Source: CAKTOF01 sp964523945 (GTDB lineage: Bacteria; Bacillota; Clostridia; Oscillospirales; Oscillospiraceae). Taken from it: a DNA stretch of 22,042 nucleotides. A program made the translations under genes and the position numbers. Within the stretch, counting starts at the first letter, position 1. Each line of letters opens with the position of its first letter. Below, in pieces: positions 14,018 to 21,089 of this stretch. The notes beneath the pieces are model-generated. The model had not been told where the DNA came from. It saw only the letters and a list, made by a program, of their open reading frames with translations, and searched no databases. Location: contig CAZGBU010000022.1 of assembly GCA_964523945.1 (NCBI GenBank), positions 1-22,042 on the forward strand. The letters run 5' to 3'.

Positions 14018-15394
14018 TCAAAAGCCGGGGATGTTGAAGCCGCCGCGGCGGCCGCCACCGAGCCCGGCAAGCCCGCCCGGCAGATTTTTGAACTTCTTCT
14101 TCCGCTTGCCGGTGGCCGTCATCTGTTTGACGAGCGACTGCATCATATCAAACTGCTTGAGCAGCTGGTTGATCTGCTCGACCTTGACGCCCGCGCCGGC
14201 GGAAATGCGGCGCTTGCGGCTGTGGTTGAGGACGTTCGGGTTTTCGCGCTCGTATGGCGTCATCGACAGGATGATCGCCTCCGTGCGGGCGAGCGCCTTT
14301 TCGTCGACCTGGACGTTTTTGATCCCGTTCATGCCCGGCATCATGCTGAGCACATCTTCCATCGAACACATGCTCTTGAGCTGCACCAGCTGGTCGTAGT
14401 AATCCTGCAGTGTGAACTTGTTGGAACGCAGGCGCTCTTCGAGCTCTTTGGCCTTTTTTTCGTCAAACGACTGCTCAGCCTTTTCGATCAGCGTGAGCAT
14501 GTCGCCCATGCCGAGGATACGGCTGGCCATGCGGTCGGGATAGAACGGCTCAATGTTGTCGAGCTTCTCGCCGTTGCCGACAAATTTGATCGGCTTGCCG
14601 GTTACCGCACGCACGCTGAGCGCTGCGCCGCCGCGCGCGTCGCCGTCGAGCTTGGTCAGCATAACGCCGTCGACGTCGAGCCATTCGTTGAACGACTGCG
14701 CGGCGTTGACCGCGTCCTGCCCGGTCATCGCGTCCACGACGAGCAGGATCTCATCCGGTGAGACGGCGGCTTTGATGTTCTTCAGCTCGTCCATCAGCGC
14801 CTCGTCGACGTGGAGACGGCCGGCCGTATCGAGAAAGACCATATCGTTGCCGTGCTTGTTGGCATATTCCACGGCGGCCTTTGCGATGTCGACCGGGTTG
14901 GTCTGGCCCATCTGAAACACGGGGATACCGAGCTTTTCACTGACAACCTCGAGCTGACGGATTGCGGCGGGGCGGTAGATATCGCATGCGACGAGCAGCG
15001 GGCTTTTCCCCTGCTTCTTGAACAGGCCGGCGAGCTTGGCACCGTTGGTCGTCTTGCCGGCGCCCTGCAGACCGACGAGCATGACGATTGTCGGCGGCCG
15101 GGATGCGATCTGAATCTTGGCGTTTTCGCTGCCCATGAGCCGGGTCAGCTCTTCGTCGACGATCTTGATGATCATCTGCGCCGGGGAGAGCGCCTCGAGC
15201 ACATCGGCGCCGACGCAGCGTTCGGTGACCTGTTTGACAAAGTCCTTGACGACCTTGTAGCTGACGTCGGCCTCGAGCAGCGCCAGGCGCACCTCGCGCA
15301 TCGCCTCTTTGACGTCGGCCTCAGTCAGGCGGCCCTTGCCGCGCAGTTTTTTAAATGCATTGGAGAGTTTTTCGGTCAGGCCTTCAAATGCCAT
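14018..15394 (-). CDS. ffh: Signal recognition particle protein Ffh (SRP54)
   Basis: GTPase that binds 4.5S/6S RNA and signal sequences of membrane and secreted proteins. 458 aa with N, G and M domains: N-domain MAFEGLTEKLSNAFKKLRG; G1 GLQGAGKTT (108-116); G3 DTAGRLHVDE; G4 TKLDGDARGG; then the M-domain with GMGDMLTLIEKAE, SMMPGM and the RNA-binding RRISAGAG segment. It ends in a Gly/Arg-rich tail (GGLAGLGGGRRGGFNIPGF). ATG 15394 has GGAG 6 bp upstream. It begins 3 bp after ylxM, as in other Firmicutes. Confidence 0.98.
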   Translation of the reverse strand: MAFEGLTEKLSNAFKKLRGKGRLTEADVKEAMREVRLALLEADVSYKVVKDFVKQVTERCVGADVLEALSPAQMIIKIVDEELTRLMGSENAKIQIASRPPTIVMLVGLQGAGKTTNGAKLAGLFKKQGKSPLLVACDIYRPAAIRQLEVVSEKLGIPVFQMGQTNPVDIAKAAVEYANKHGNDMVFLDTAGRLHVDEALMDELKNIKAAVSPDEILLVVDAMTGQDAVNAAQSFNEWLDVDGVMLTKLDGDARGGAALSVRAVTGKPIKFVGNGEKLDNIEPFYPDRMASRILGMGDMLTLIEKAEQSFDEKKAKELEERLRSNKFTLQDYYDQLVQLKSMCSMEDVLSMMPGMNGIKNVQVDEKALARTEAIILSMTPYERENPNVLNHSRKRRISAGAGVKVEQINQLLKQFDMMQSLVKQMTATGKRKKKFKNLPGGLAGLGGGRRGGFNIPGF

Positions 15395-15397
15395 AGC

Positions 15398-15733
15398 TTA
15401 CTCCTTCAGAGCGTCGACAGCGGCCAGAATGGCCGTGCGCTGGTCAGATGCGGGCAGCGCAAGCGCTGCGCTTCGGATGGTGTCGAGCGCGCGGGCGACC
15501 TGCGCGGCGCACGCGACGCAGCCGGTTTTTTCCTCTATTTCGAGCAGCGCATGCTCGGCGCGGACAATGGCGTCGTGCACGCCCTGCCGCGAGATACCGG
15601 ACAGCTCTGCGATCTCGGCCAGGCTGTAGTCCTGGCTGTAGTACAGGTCAAAAAACTGCTGCTGTTTTTCCGTTAAAAGGCCGCCATAGTAATCGAACAG
15701 CAGCGTCATGGAGACCGCGTCGTTTTTCAACAC
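15398..15733 (-). CDS. ylxM: YlxM-family helix-turn-helix protein (UPF0122), SRP-associated
   Basis: About 111 aa. LLFDYYGGLLTEKQQQFFDLYYSQDYSLAEIAELSGISRQGVHDAI-type sequence gives a sigma-4-like helix-turn-helix (about residues 12-55), then a helical C-terminal part. YlxM is co-encoded with Ffh and influences SRP activity in Gram-positives. The GTG at 15733 is preferred: AGAGG (15743-15739) sits 5 bp upstream, whereas the GTG at 15739 overlaps that site. ATG 15709 is a shorter alternative. First gene of the operon. The C-terminus carries CVAC, an uncommon close cysteine pair. Confidence 0.9.
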   Translation of the reverse strand: MLKNDAVSMTLLFDYYGGLLTEKQQQFFDLYYSQDYSLAEIAELSGISRQGVHDAIVRAEHALLEIEEKTGCVACAAQVARALDTIRSAALALPASDQRTAILAAVDALKE

Positions 15734-15775
15734 AAACACCTCTGCTGTGAAGGCAGCGGCCTTGACAGCTCCATT

Positions 15776-15804
15776 ATTTTAGCGGATTTCGGCATATATG
15801 TCAA
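15776..15804 (-). promoter_or_regulatory. Sigma-70 promoter of the ylxM-ffh-rpsP-khpA-rimM-trmD operon
   Basis: Reading the minus strand, TTGACA (15804-15799) and TAAAAT (15781-15776) are exactly 17 bp apart. The start would be near 15769, about 36 nt before the ylxM GTG. One of the best promoter matches in the window. Confidence 0.85.
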
Positions 15805-15820
15805 GCAAAATATCTTGACA
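15799..15820. repeat. TGTCAAG-N8-CTTGACA dyad in the divergent ylxM / SLH-protein intergenic
   Basis: Perfect 7-bp inverted arms (15799-15805 and 15814-15820) around an 8-bp AT-rich centre. The left arm contains the ylxM -35 box; the right arm offers a consensus TTGACA to the + strand but no acceptable -10 lies 16-18 bp further on. It may be an operator, or two back-to-back -35 elements. A third CTTGACA occurs at 15761-15767. Confidence 0.5.
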
Positions 15821-15900
15821 CGCCTGAGAATTCCTCTTTTCTTTTCCGGGAAGATGTGTTAACATAATCACATTCCTGCAAGACCACGGAGGTAACTGCC

Positions 15901-18411
15901 ATGAAACGAACCGCTTTGCGCCTGCTGGCGCTGCTGCTGACGGCGGCGCTGCTGCTGCCCACCTGCCTGGCCGCCGCGCTCGGCGGCATCCTCCGGGAGG
16001 AGGGCATGACCATCTATCCGGGCATGACCTACCACGAGACGACATACTGGAGCACAGCCGCCAACGGCCGGCAGACCGAACACTATTATACATATACGCC
16101 GGATGGCGCAGTCACGCCGTCGGTCTATTTCGGCACAACGCTCTACGGCCGCAGCACGCTCGATGAGGTAACAGAGATGGCCGCGGCGTCCGGGCAGACA
16201 ATTGTCGCTGCGGTCAACGGCAGCTTCTTTCAGATGTCCAACGGCATCCCGTATGGCCTGGTGGTCACAGACGGGATCCTGCGCAGCTCCGGTGATATCA
16301 ATTCCGTCGGTTTCTACGCGGATGGGACAGCGGTGATCGGCACACCCGGCCTGAAGGTGCGCATCACGCTCGGCACGTCGGCCACAGCGGCGCACTACAA
16401 CAAGGCGATGACCGTCAGCAATGGGCTGATTATCTATTCGCGCGACTATGATACCTATACGAAAAACACAATCCGCTCGTATAACGTCGTGGTCCGGCCG
16501 GAGCGTGCGGAGCTGACAATGAGCGGCTCGGTCCGCGCGGAGGTGCTCTATGCCGGCGAGGCGTATTCCGCTGAGATCCCGGAGGGGTGCTTTACCATTT
16601 CGATGGCGGTGGACACGCCCTATACCACGACGCTTGCAGAGCTGCAGTCGCTCGAGGCGGGCGATGTGATTACCATTGAAACGGCCTGTGATGCGGCATG
16701 GGAGCAGGTGGTTTATGCCTGCGGCGGCGACGATCTGCTTGTGGAGAACGGCACGGCGCGCACCGCATTTACGCTCGACAGTGCGGACAACCGCACCAGC
16801 CGCACGGCGATCGGGCTGCGCGCGGATGGTACGCTCGTCGTCTACACGGTTGACGGCCTGCAGACCGGCTACAGCCTCGGCGTGACGCTTTCGGAGCTGG
16901 CCGCGCGGATGGTGGAGCTTGGCTGTGTGATCGCGCTGAATCTCGACGGCGGCGGCTCCACGACGGCGGGGCTGCGCTATCCGGGCTATGACGCGCTGGA
17001 AACAGTCAATTCGCCGTCGGGCGGTGTGCAGCGCGCCTGCGCTAACTTCATCCTGTTCACGATGCCGACGCAGACGGCCGGCCAGGCGGAGCAGCTCTTT
17101 CTGTATCCGCAGCAGGCGATTGCGCTGCCGGGGGCGGAGATCTCGTATGAAGTCCGTGCGACTGACGCTGCCTATTACACAGCCGATGTGCCGGATGGCC
17201 TGATCTTCTCCGCCAGTGCCGGCACCGTGTCCGACGATGGCGTCTTTACTGCCGGCGATGCAGCCGGCACGGTCACGGTGCAGGCCATAGGCGGCCTGGC
17301 GAGCGGCAGCGCGACCGTAACCGTCATTGACGAGCCAACCTCGCTGCAGATCCGGAATGGACAGACGACGGTGAGCGGATCGTCTGTTTCGGTCGCCTAT
17401 GGCGGCAGCGTTGATCTGACTGCGGCTGCAGTGTACTCCGGCTTTGAAATCTACTGCTCCGACCGCAGCGTGACTTGGTCGGTCACAGACGGGCTGGGCA
17501 CCATCGACGAGGACGGCGTATTTACGGCAAACGGTACCGGCGTCACCTCGGGCACCATCACAGCGACCTGTGGCAGCATCTCGGCCAGCGTCACCGTCCA
17601 GATCACGGATCTGGACGAAACGCCGCCGATTGTATCCGTCCGGCTCGACGGCGGCACGCTGACGGCGCAGATCACCGATGATCTGAGCGGAGTGGACGAG
17701 CTGGTTCTGACCTACGACGATGAGCCGGTCGAATACACCTGGGACGGCCAGACGCTGTACGCGCAGGTGCCGGATGGCGTGACGATCATCAAGCTGACTG
17801 CGTCCGATCGGGTCGGTAACCGCGCCGGCGCATATGTAGAGACAGGCTATGAGGCGGAGAATGTGTTTGCTGATATGGAGGGCAACTGGGCGAGCAAATA
17901 TGTCAACTATCTCTACGGACGCGGCGTATTGCAGGGCCGCAGCGATGCTGCGGGCAATCTGATCTATGCCCCGAGCTCCGCCATGACCCGTCAGGCGTTT
18001 ATCACGTCGCTGATCCGCTGGCTCGGCGTCGACACGAGCCAGTATGACAGCGTGGAGCTGCCGTTTGCCGATGCCGATCAGATCTCCGATTATGCGTTGC
18101 CGTCGATTCGGGCGGCCTATGCACTGGGCTATCTGAACGGTCGGACAATTGACGGGGAACTCTGCGCCGACCCCGGCGCGACAATCACACGGCAGGAAGC
18201 CATGGCAATTCTCGGCCGCTCACAGCCGACCGGCTATGCGGAGGATGACCTCACATCGTTCTCCGACGCGGATCAGGTGAGCAGTTATGCGCGCAGCTAC
18301 ATCGCCCAGATGGTTTCGCGCGGCATCATCTCCGGATCGAACGGGCTGCTCAACCCGCGCGGCGCGGTCACGCGCGCGCAGGTCGCAAAGATGCTGTATT
18401 ATCTAACCTGA
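15901..18411 (+). CDS. Exported phosphodiester-glycosidase (NAGPA) domain protein with Ig-like and three SLH domains
   Basis: 836-aa cell-surface protein. A signal peptide (MKRTALRLLALLLTAALLL, cleavage near residue 25) leads to a NAGPA/DUF2233-type domain at about 80-386, with AAVNGSFFQM (102-111) and NLDGGGSTT (346-354), the conserved motifs of phosphodiester alpha-N-acetylglucosaminidase relatives. Two Big2-like domains follow (about 397-570), each with a (T/S)-(V/I)-x-DDGVFTA-type repeat, then an Ig-like domain (571-652). Three SLH modules begin near 655, 720 and 785 and should bind pyruvylated secondary wall polymer. ATG 15901 has GGAGGT upstream. It is alone between divergent ylxM and a convergent terminator. 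Substrate (wall glycopolymer or other phosphodiester glycan) is inferred. Confidence 0.9.
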   Translation: MKRTALRLLALLLTAALLLPTCLAAALGGILREEGMTIYPGMTYHETTYWSTAANGRQTEHYYTYTPDGAVTPSVYFGTTLYGRSTLDEVTEMAAASGQTIVAAVNGSFFQMSNGIPYGLVVTDGILRSSGDINSVGFYADGTAVIGTPGLKVRITLGTSATAAHYNKAMTVSNGLIIYSRDYDTYTKNTIRSYNVVVRPERAELTMSGSVRAEVLYAGEAYSAEIPEGCFTISMAVDTPYTTTLAELQSLEAGDVITIETACDAAWEQVVYACGGDDLLVENGTARTAFTLDSADNRTSRTAIGLRADGTLVVYTVDGLQTGYSLGVTLSELAARMVELGCVIALNLDGGGSTTAGLRYPGYDALETVNSPSGGVQRACANFILFTMPTQTAGQAEQLFLYPQQAIALPGAEISYEVRATDAAYYTADVPDGLIFSASAGTVSDDGVFTAGDAAGTVTVQAIGGLASGSATVTVIDEPTSLQIRNGQTTVSGSSVSVAYGGSVDLTAAAVYSGFEIYCSDRSVTWSVTDGLGTIDEDGVFTANGTGVTSGTITATCGSISASVTVQITDLDETPPIVSVRLDGGTLTAQITDDLSGVDELVLTYDDEPVEYTWDGQTLYAQVPDGVTIIKLTASDRVGNRAGAYVETGYEAENVFADMEGNWASKYVNYLYGRGVLQGRSDAAGNLIYAPSSAMTRQAFITSLIRWLGVDTSQYDSVELPFADADQISDYALPSIRAAYALGYLNGRTIDGELCADPGATITRQEAMAILGRSQPTGYAEDDLTSFSDADQVSSYARSYIAQMVSRGIISGSNGLLNPRGAVTRAQVAKMLYYLT

Positions 18412-18416
18412 GTCGA

Positions 18417-18457
18417 AGACACGGCCCCGGCTGCCTGTGGCAGCCGGGGCCGTGTCT
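18417..18457. terminator. Bidirectional hairpin between SLH protein and small membrane protein genes
   Basis: A perfect 19-bp stem (18417-18435 with 18439-18457) has a TGT loop and is very GC-rich. The following + strand tail is only CTTATAT-like, without a long T-run, so strength rests on the stem. Its last base is the first base of the TTA that encodes the minus-strand stop. Confidence 0.8.
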
Positions 18458-18648
18458 TATATGTTGAACAGAATAATAAACGCGATGACGATCATGACAA
18501 TGCCGCCGATGCGCTGCCAGACCAGTGCGGCGTCGGATGGCTCGGCGTCACGGAAGCGCCAGCCGATCGACATGTGCCAGCCTGTCTCCGGGGAGAGGGC
18601 AGAGATCGCGCCGATGGTCAGCAGGATCAGAAAGAGGATGATGCCCAT
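18457..18648 (-). CDS. Small two-helix membrane protein, DUF6199-like
   Basis: 63 aa. An N-terminal helix (MGIILFLILLTIGAISAL) and a C-terminal helix (GGIVMIVIAFIILFNI) flank a conserved-looking loop with SPETGWHMSIGWRFRDAEPSD and WQRIGG. The loop text recalls the DUF6199 family; this is from memory and not tested. The ATG at 18648 is chosen because GGAGG lies 7 bp upstream; an in-frame GTG at 18654 abuts the ribosome site. It follows the dehydratase gene by 29 bp with no terminator between, so it is probably co-transcribed. Function unknown. Confidence 0.75.
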   Translation of the reverse strand: MGIILFLILLTIGAISALSPETGWHMSIGWRFRDAEPSDAALVWQRIGGIVMIVIAFIILFNI

Positions 18649-18677
18649 GTGCACACCTCCGCCACAGTTCAGACTGC

Positions 18678-19946
18678 TTACTGCTCGCGGCTGGGCAGAC
18701 GGACCGTGAACGGGCAGACCTGCAGGATGCGCTGCTTAAAATCCTCCGCCCAGCAGACGAGGTCAATGAAGCAGCCATGCTCGTTTTTGTACTTGTCGGT
18801 GACATAGCCCTTGCAGATGGCGGTGTCGCCTTCGATGCCGTGACGGTCACAGTAGCGGCCGGCCATCGACGGCACCTTCGCCAGCAGATCGGCGCCGGAG
18901 GTCGGGTCGAAGATCGGGGCCTGCACGTTGCAGAACCGCCAGCCATACTTTGTGACGAAGCCTGCGTCGCCAATCCAGTTGGTCACCATGCGGATGACAA
19001 AGTTGCGCGCAGTGTGGTTGTAGAACAGCGCGCCGGAGTTCGGCAGATGGCAGTCGTTGTAGTGGCGGGCCAGGCCGTGCAGCTTCTGGCCGAGCGGGTC
19101 GACCATCAGCTCTTCGCCCGCTTCGATCAGCTTCCGCGTGGACGGGAAGTGCAGCAGCATCTCGCCGTGCAGCCGGATCATGTCGATCGCGGAGATCGGG
19201 CCGGAACAGGTTGGCCACGGCTCGTCACCGATCTGGACGTCCTCCCAGTAGAGCGTGTCCTTGCCGCGGATCATCTCGTCTTTCCACATCTGCTCGATGA
19301 TCTCCCACTCCTCGGGCGTGGTGACGTGAGGGGTCAGCGGATTGGGCAGCTTTTTCCATGCGAAGCACTGGTCATACTCGCTCGGGATCTCACCCGGGCC
19401 GTCGAGCCGCTGCCAAGCGTTTTTGCCGAGCGTACGCGCGTGGCCGACCTTTTCACCCTTGGCGTTGTAGGCTGTGCCCTCGCCGTAGAGCTGGAAGCGG
19501 CGGTAGATGCTGCCGTTCGGGTCGGTGATGTCCTCAATGCCTTTTTTGTCGACGAGCAGCGTGATCTGGTCGCCCGGGCGGACCGGCTCAAAGAATTCCA
19601 CGTCGCCGCCGTCGTTGCCATAGTAGAAAATATCGCCGAACACATCGCAGTAGTCGTCGAGCATCGGGAAGCCGACGCTCGGCTCCACTGCGCCGGGGAA
19701 CGCAATGACGCCGCCCCACGGGGAGTTTTTGGCGTATTCCGGATCGAGAAACAGCGGGTTATACTCGTCCCAGGTGCGTGCATACGCGAGCAGGGTTTCT
19801 TCCTGGATGACGCCGGCTGCATCCGGATTTTCCAGGCTGATGCCGGGTTTTCCGATCTGCTCTTCGCACTCTTTGGCTACCTTGTCGAGAATGGCCTGCT
19901 CTTCAGGCGTGTACTGGCCGGGATAGTAAGTGACGTACTGATTCAT
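18678..19946 (-). CDS. MaoC/FAS1-like dehydratase-domain protein (double hot-dog)
   Basis: 422 aa, predicted cytosolic. The N-terminal half is a MaoC_dehydrat_N-type hot-dog: YARTWDEYNPLFLDPEYA (55-72), GGVIAFP (78-84) and VRPGDQI (122-128). The C-terminal half begins with YWEDVQIGD (233-241), a typical hot-dog opening, and continues with WIGDAGFVTKYGWRFCN. The canonical hydratase dyad D-x4-H is not intact: the site reads NPLF (63-66), with Phe where R-specific enoyl hydratases have His. The ATG at 19946 has AGGAGGG 7 bp upstream; the longer frame to 19979 is unlikely. It has its own promoter and probably pairs with the downstream small membrane gene. It may hydrate an unusual acyl-CoA; the substrate is unknown. 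Confidence 0.83.
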   Translation of the reverse strand: MNQYVTYYPGQYTPEEQAILDKVAKECEEQIGKPGISLENPDAAGVIQEETLLAYARTWDEYNPLFLDPEYAKNSPWGGVIAFPGAVEPSVGFPMLDDYCDVFGDIFYYGNDGGDVEFFEPVRPGDQITLLVDKKGIEDITDPNGSIYRRFQLYGEGTAYNAKGEKVGHARTLGKNAWQRLDGPGEIPSEYDQCFAWKKLPNPLTPHVTTPEEWEIIEQMWKDEMIRGKDTLYWEDVQIGDEPWPTCSGPISAIDMIRLHGEMLLHFPSTRKLIEAGEELMVDPLGQKLHGLARHYNDCHLPNSGALFYNHTARNFVIRMVTNWIGDAGFVTKYGWRFCNVQAPIFDPTSGADLLAKVPSMAGRYCDRHGIEGDTAICKGYVTDKYKNEHGCFIDLVCWAEDFKQRILQVCPFTVRLPSREQ

Positions 19947-19980
19947 GGTGTTCCCTCCTGTTGATGTTGTTGACAGCACC

Positions 19981-20009
19981 AGTTTACCTGATTGGGAAGC
20001 ATTTGTAAA
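19981..20009 (-). promoter_or_regulatory. Promoter of the dehydratase / small membrane protein unit
   Basis: On the minus strand TTTACA (20009-20004) and TAAACT (19986-19981) are 17 bp apart, placing the start near 19974 and a leader of about 28 nt. The 175-bp gap 19947-20121 holds this promoter and no gene; no clear terminator for the DUF362 gene was found in it. Confidence 0.65.
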
Positions 20010-20121
20010 GTTTGCAGCGAAACTTTTTTATGCCTTATGAAATGCAGAGCAGGAATAAATGCCGCACAGAAAGATGGGCAACCGGAATCAGTGCCGCAGA
20101 TCAGCTCTTTCGGCGCCGGTA

Positions 20122-21012
20122 TTACAGCTCGATCAGCTCGTATGCCCGGCTGCCAACGCCGAGATCAGCGGCGGCCTCGATGGTGTGGATGCCGTTGCGG
20201 CTTGTGACGCGCTCCATGAAGTGCTCCTTGCCCGGGTCATCGGAGGACATCACCAGATCAATGCAGGCCTGGTCGATGGCCACCGGATCCAGCGAGGCCA
20301 GGATGCCGATGTCCTTCATGCAGGGATCCTCGGCCACGGCGCAGCAGTCGCAGTCTACGGAGAGGTTTTTCATCACGTTGATGAACGCGATCCTGCCCTG
20401 GAAGTGCGCGACCACACTCGAGGCGGCGTCCGCCATCGACTCGGGGAACGCCACAGAATCGGCGTGCTGTTCCCAGGTTTTATAGCGGTCGTCCGTTTTG
20501 CCGGCGGAGTGGATCAGCGCCTTGCCTGCGCGGGAGGCGCAGCCAATGGCCAGCTGCTTCAGCGCGCCGCCGTAGCCGCCCGCCGGATGGCCCTTGAAGT
20601 GCGCCAGCACCAGCATGGAGTCGTAGTTCTCGATGTGCTTGCCCAGATGGTTTTCTTTGAGAATCTTGCCGTTCGGGATGGGCCAGACCACATCCGGCTC
20701 CTCGGCATCCATCAGGTCTACGTCGAAGTATTTGGTCCAGCCATGCTCTTCGAGCAGCTTGAGGTGGGACTCGGTGTTATCCCGCACGCCGACGGTTGCG
20801 TCACCGTAGGCCGTATTGCACTCGACGATGGTGCCGTGGACCGCCTCCACCATGGGCTTCCAGAATTCCGGATGCAGGAAGTTCTGATTGCCTTTCTCGC
20901 CGGAATGCACTTTCACGGCAACTCTGCCGGGCAGCTCCACGCCCAGCGCACGGTACAGCTCGACGACTTTTTCCGGGGTGATGACACGGGAGAAATAGAC
21001 GTTCGATTTCAT
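20122..21012 (-). CDS. DUF362 domain-containing protein
   Basis: 296 aa. The family is marked by VAVKVHSGEKGNQNFLHP near the N-terminus, LAHFKGHPAGGYGGALKQLAIG in the middle and DIGILASLDPVAIDQACIDLV near the C-terminus. A cysteine cluster VDCDCCAVAEDPCM suggests metal or Fe-S binding, but the ferredoxin-type double [4Fe-4S] module fused to some DUF362 proteins is absent. No signal peptide. ATG 21012 has AGGAGGT upstream; the open frame beyond it (to 21147) lacks support. It follows ileS by 77 bp. The biochemical role of the family is not established. Confidence 0.88.
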   Translation of the reverse strand: MKSNVYFSRVITPEKVVELYRALGVELPGRVAVKVHSGEKGNQNFLHPEFWKPMVEAVHGTIVECNTAYGDATVGVRDNTESHLKLLEEHGWTKYFDVDLMDAEEPDVVWPIPNGKILKENHLGKHIENYDSMLVLAHFKGHPAGGYGGALKQLAIGCASRAGKALIHSAGKTDDRYKTWEQHADSVAFPESMADAASSVVAHFQGRIAFINVMKNLSVDCDCCAVAEDPCMKDIGILASLDPVAIDQACIDLVMSSDDPGKEHFMERVTSRNGIHTIEAAADLGVGSRAYELIEL

Positions 21013-21047
21013 AATAAGACCTCCTGATATGATTGACTTATTTGCGC

Positions 21048-21083
21048 AGCCCCCGTACCGGCGAGAGCGCCGGCACGAGGGCT
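21048..21083 (-). terminator. Hairpin after ileS, fully paired only in the minus-strand transcript
   Basis: Sixteen-base arms (21083-21068 and 21063-21048) close on a CTCT loop. The two positions that mismatch when read as + strand RNA become G-U pairs on the minus strand, so the structure belongs to the ileS transcript. No T-run follows, so it may be a weak terminator or a 3'-end stabiliser before the DUF362 gene. Confidence 0.55.
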
Positions 21084-21089
21084 GTGGGT

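Noticed and set aside
15815..15868. Sigma-70 promoter for the SLH glycosidase gene on the + strand
   Set aside because: TTGACA at 15815 has no -10 at 16-18 bp, and TAACAT/CATAAT near 15860-15868 has no acceptable -35; left unassigned.
18777..19964. Long + strand open frame (395 codons) opposite the dehydratase
   Set aside because: Antisense to a gene with a promoter, a ribosome site and hot-dog motifs; biased composition only.
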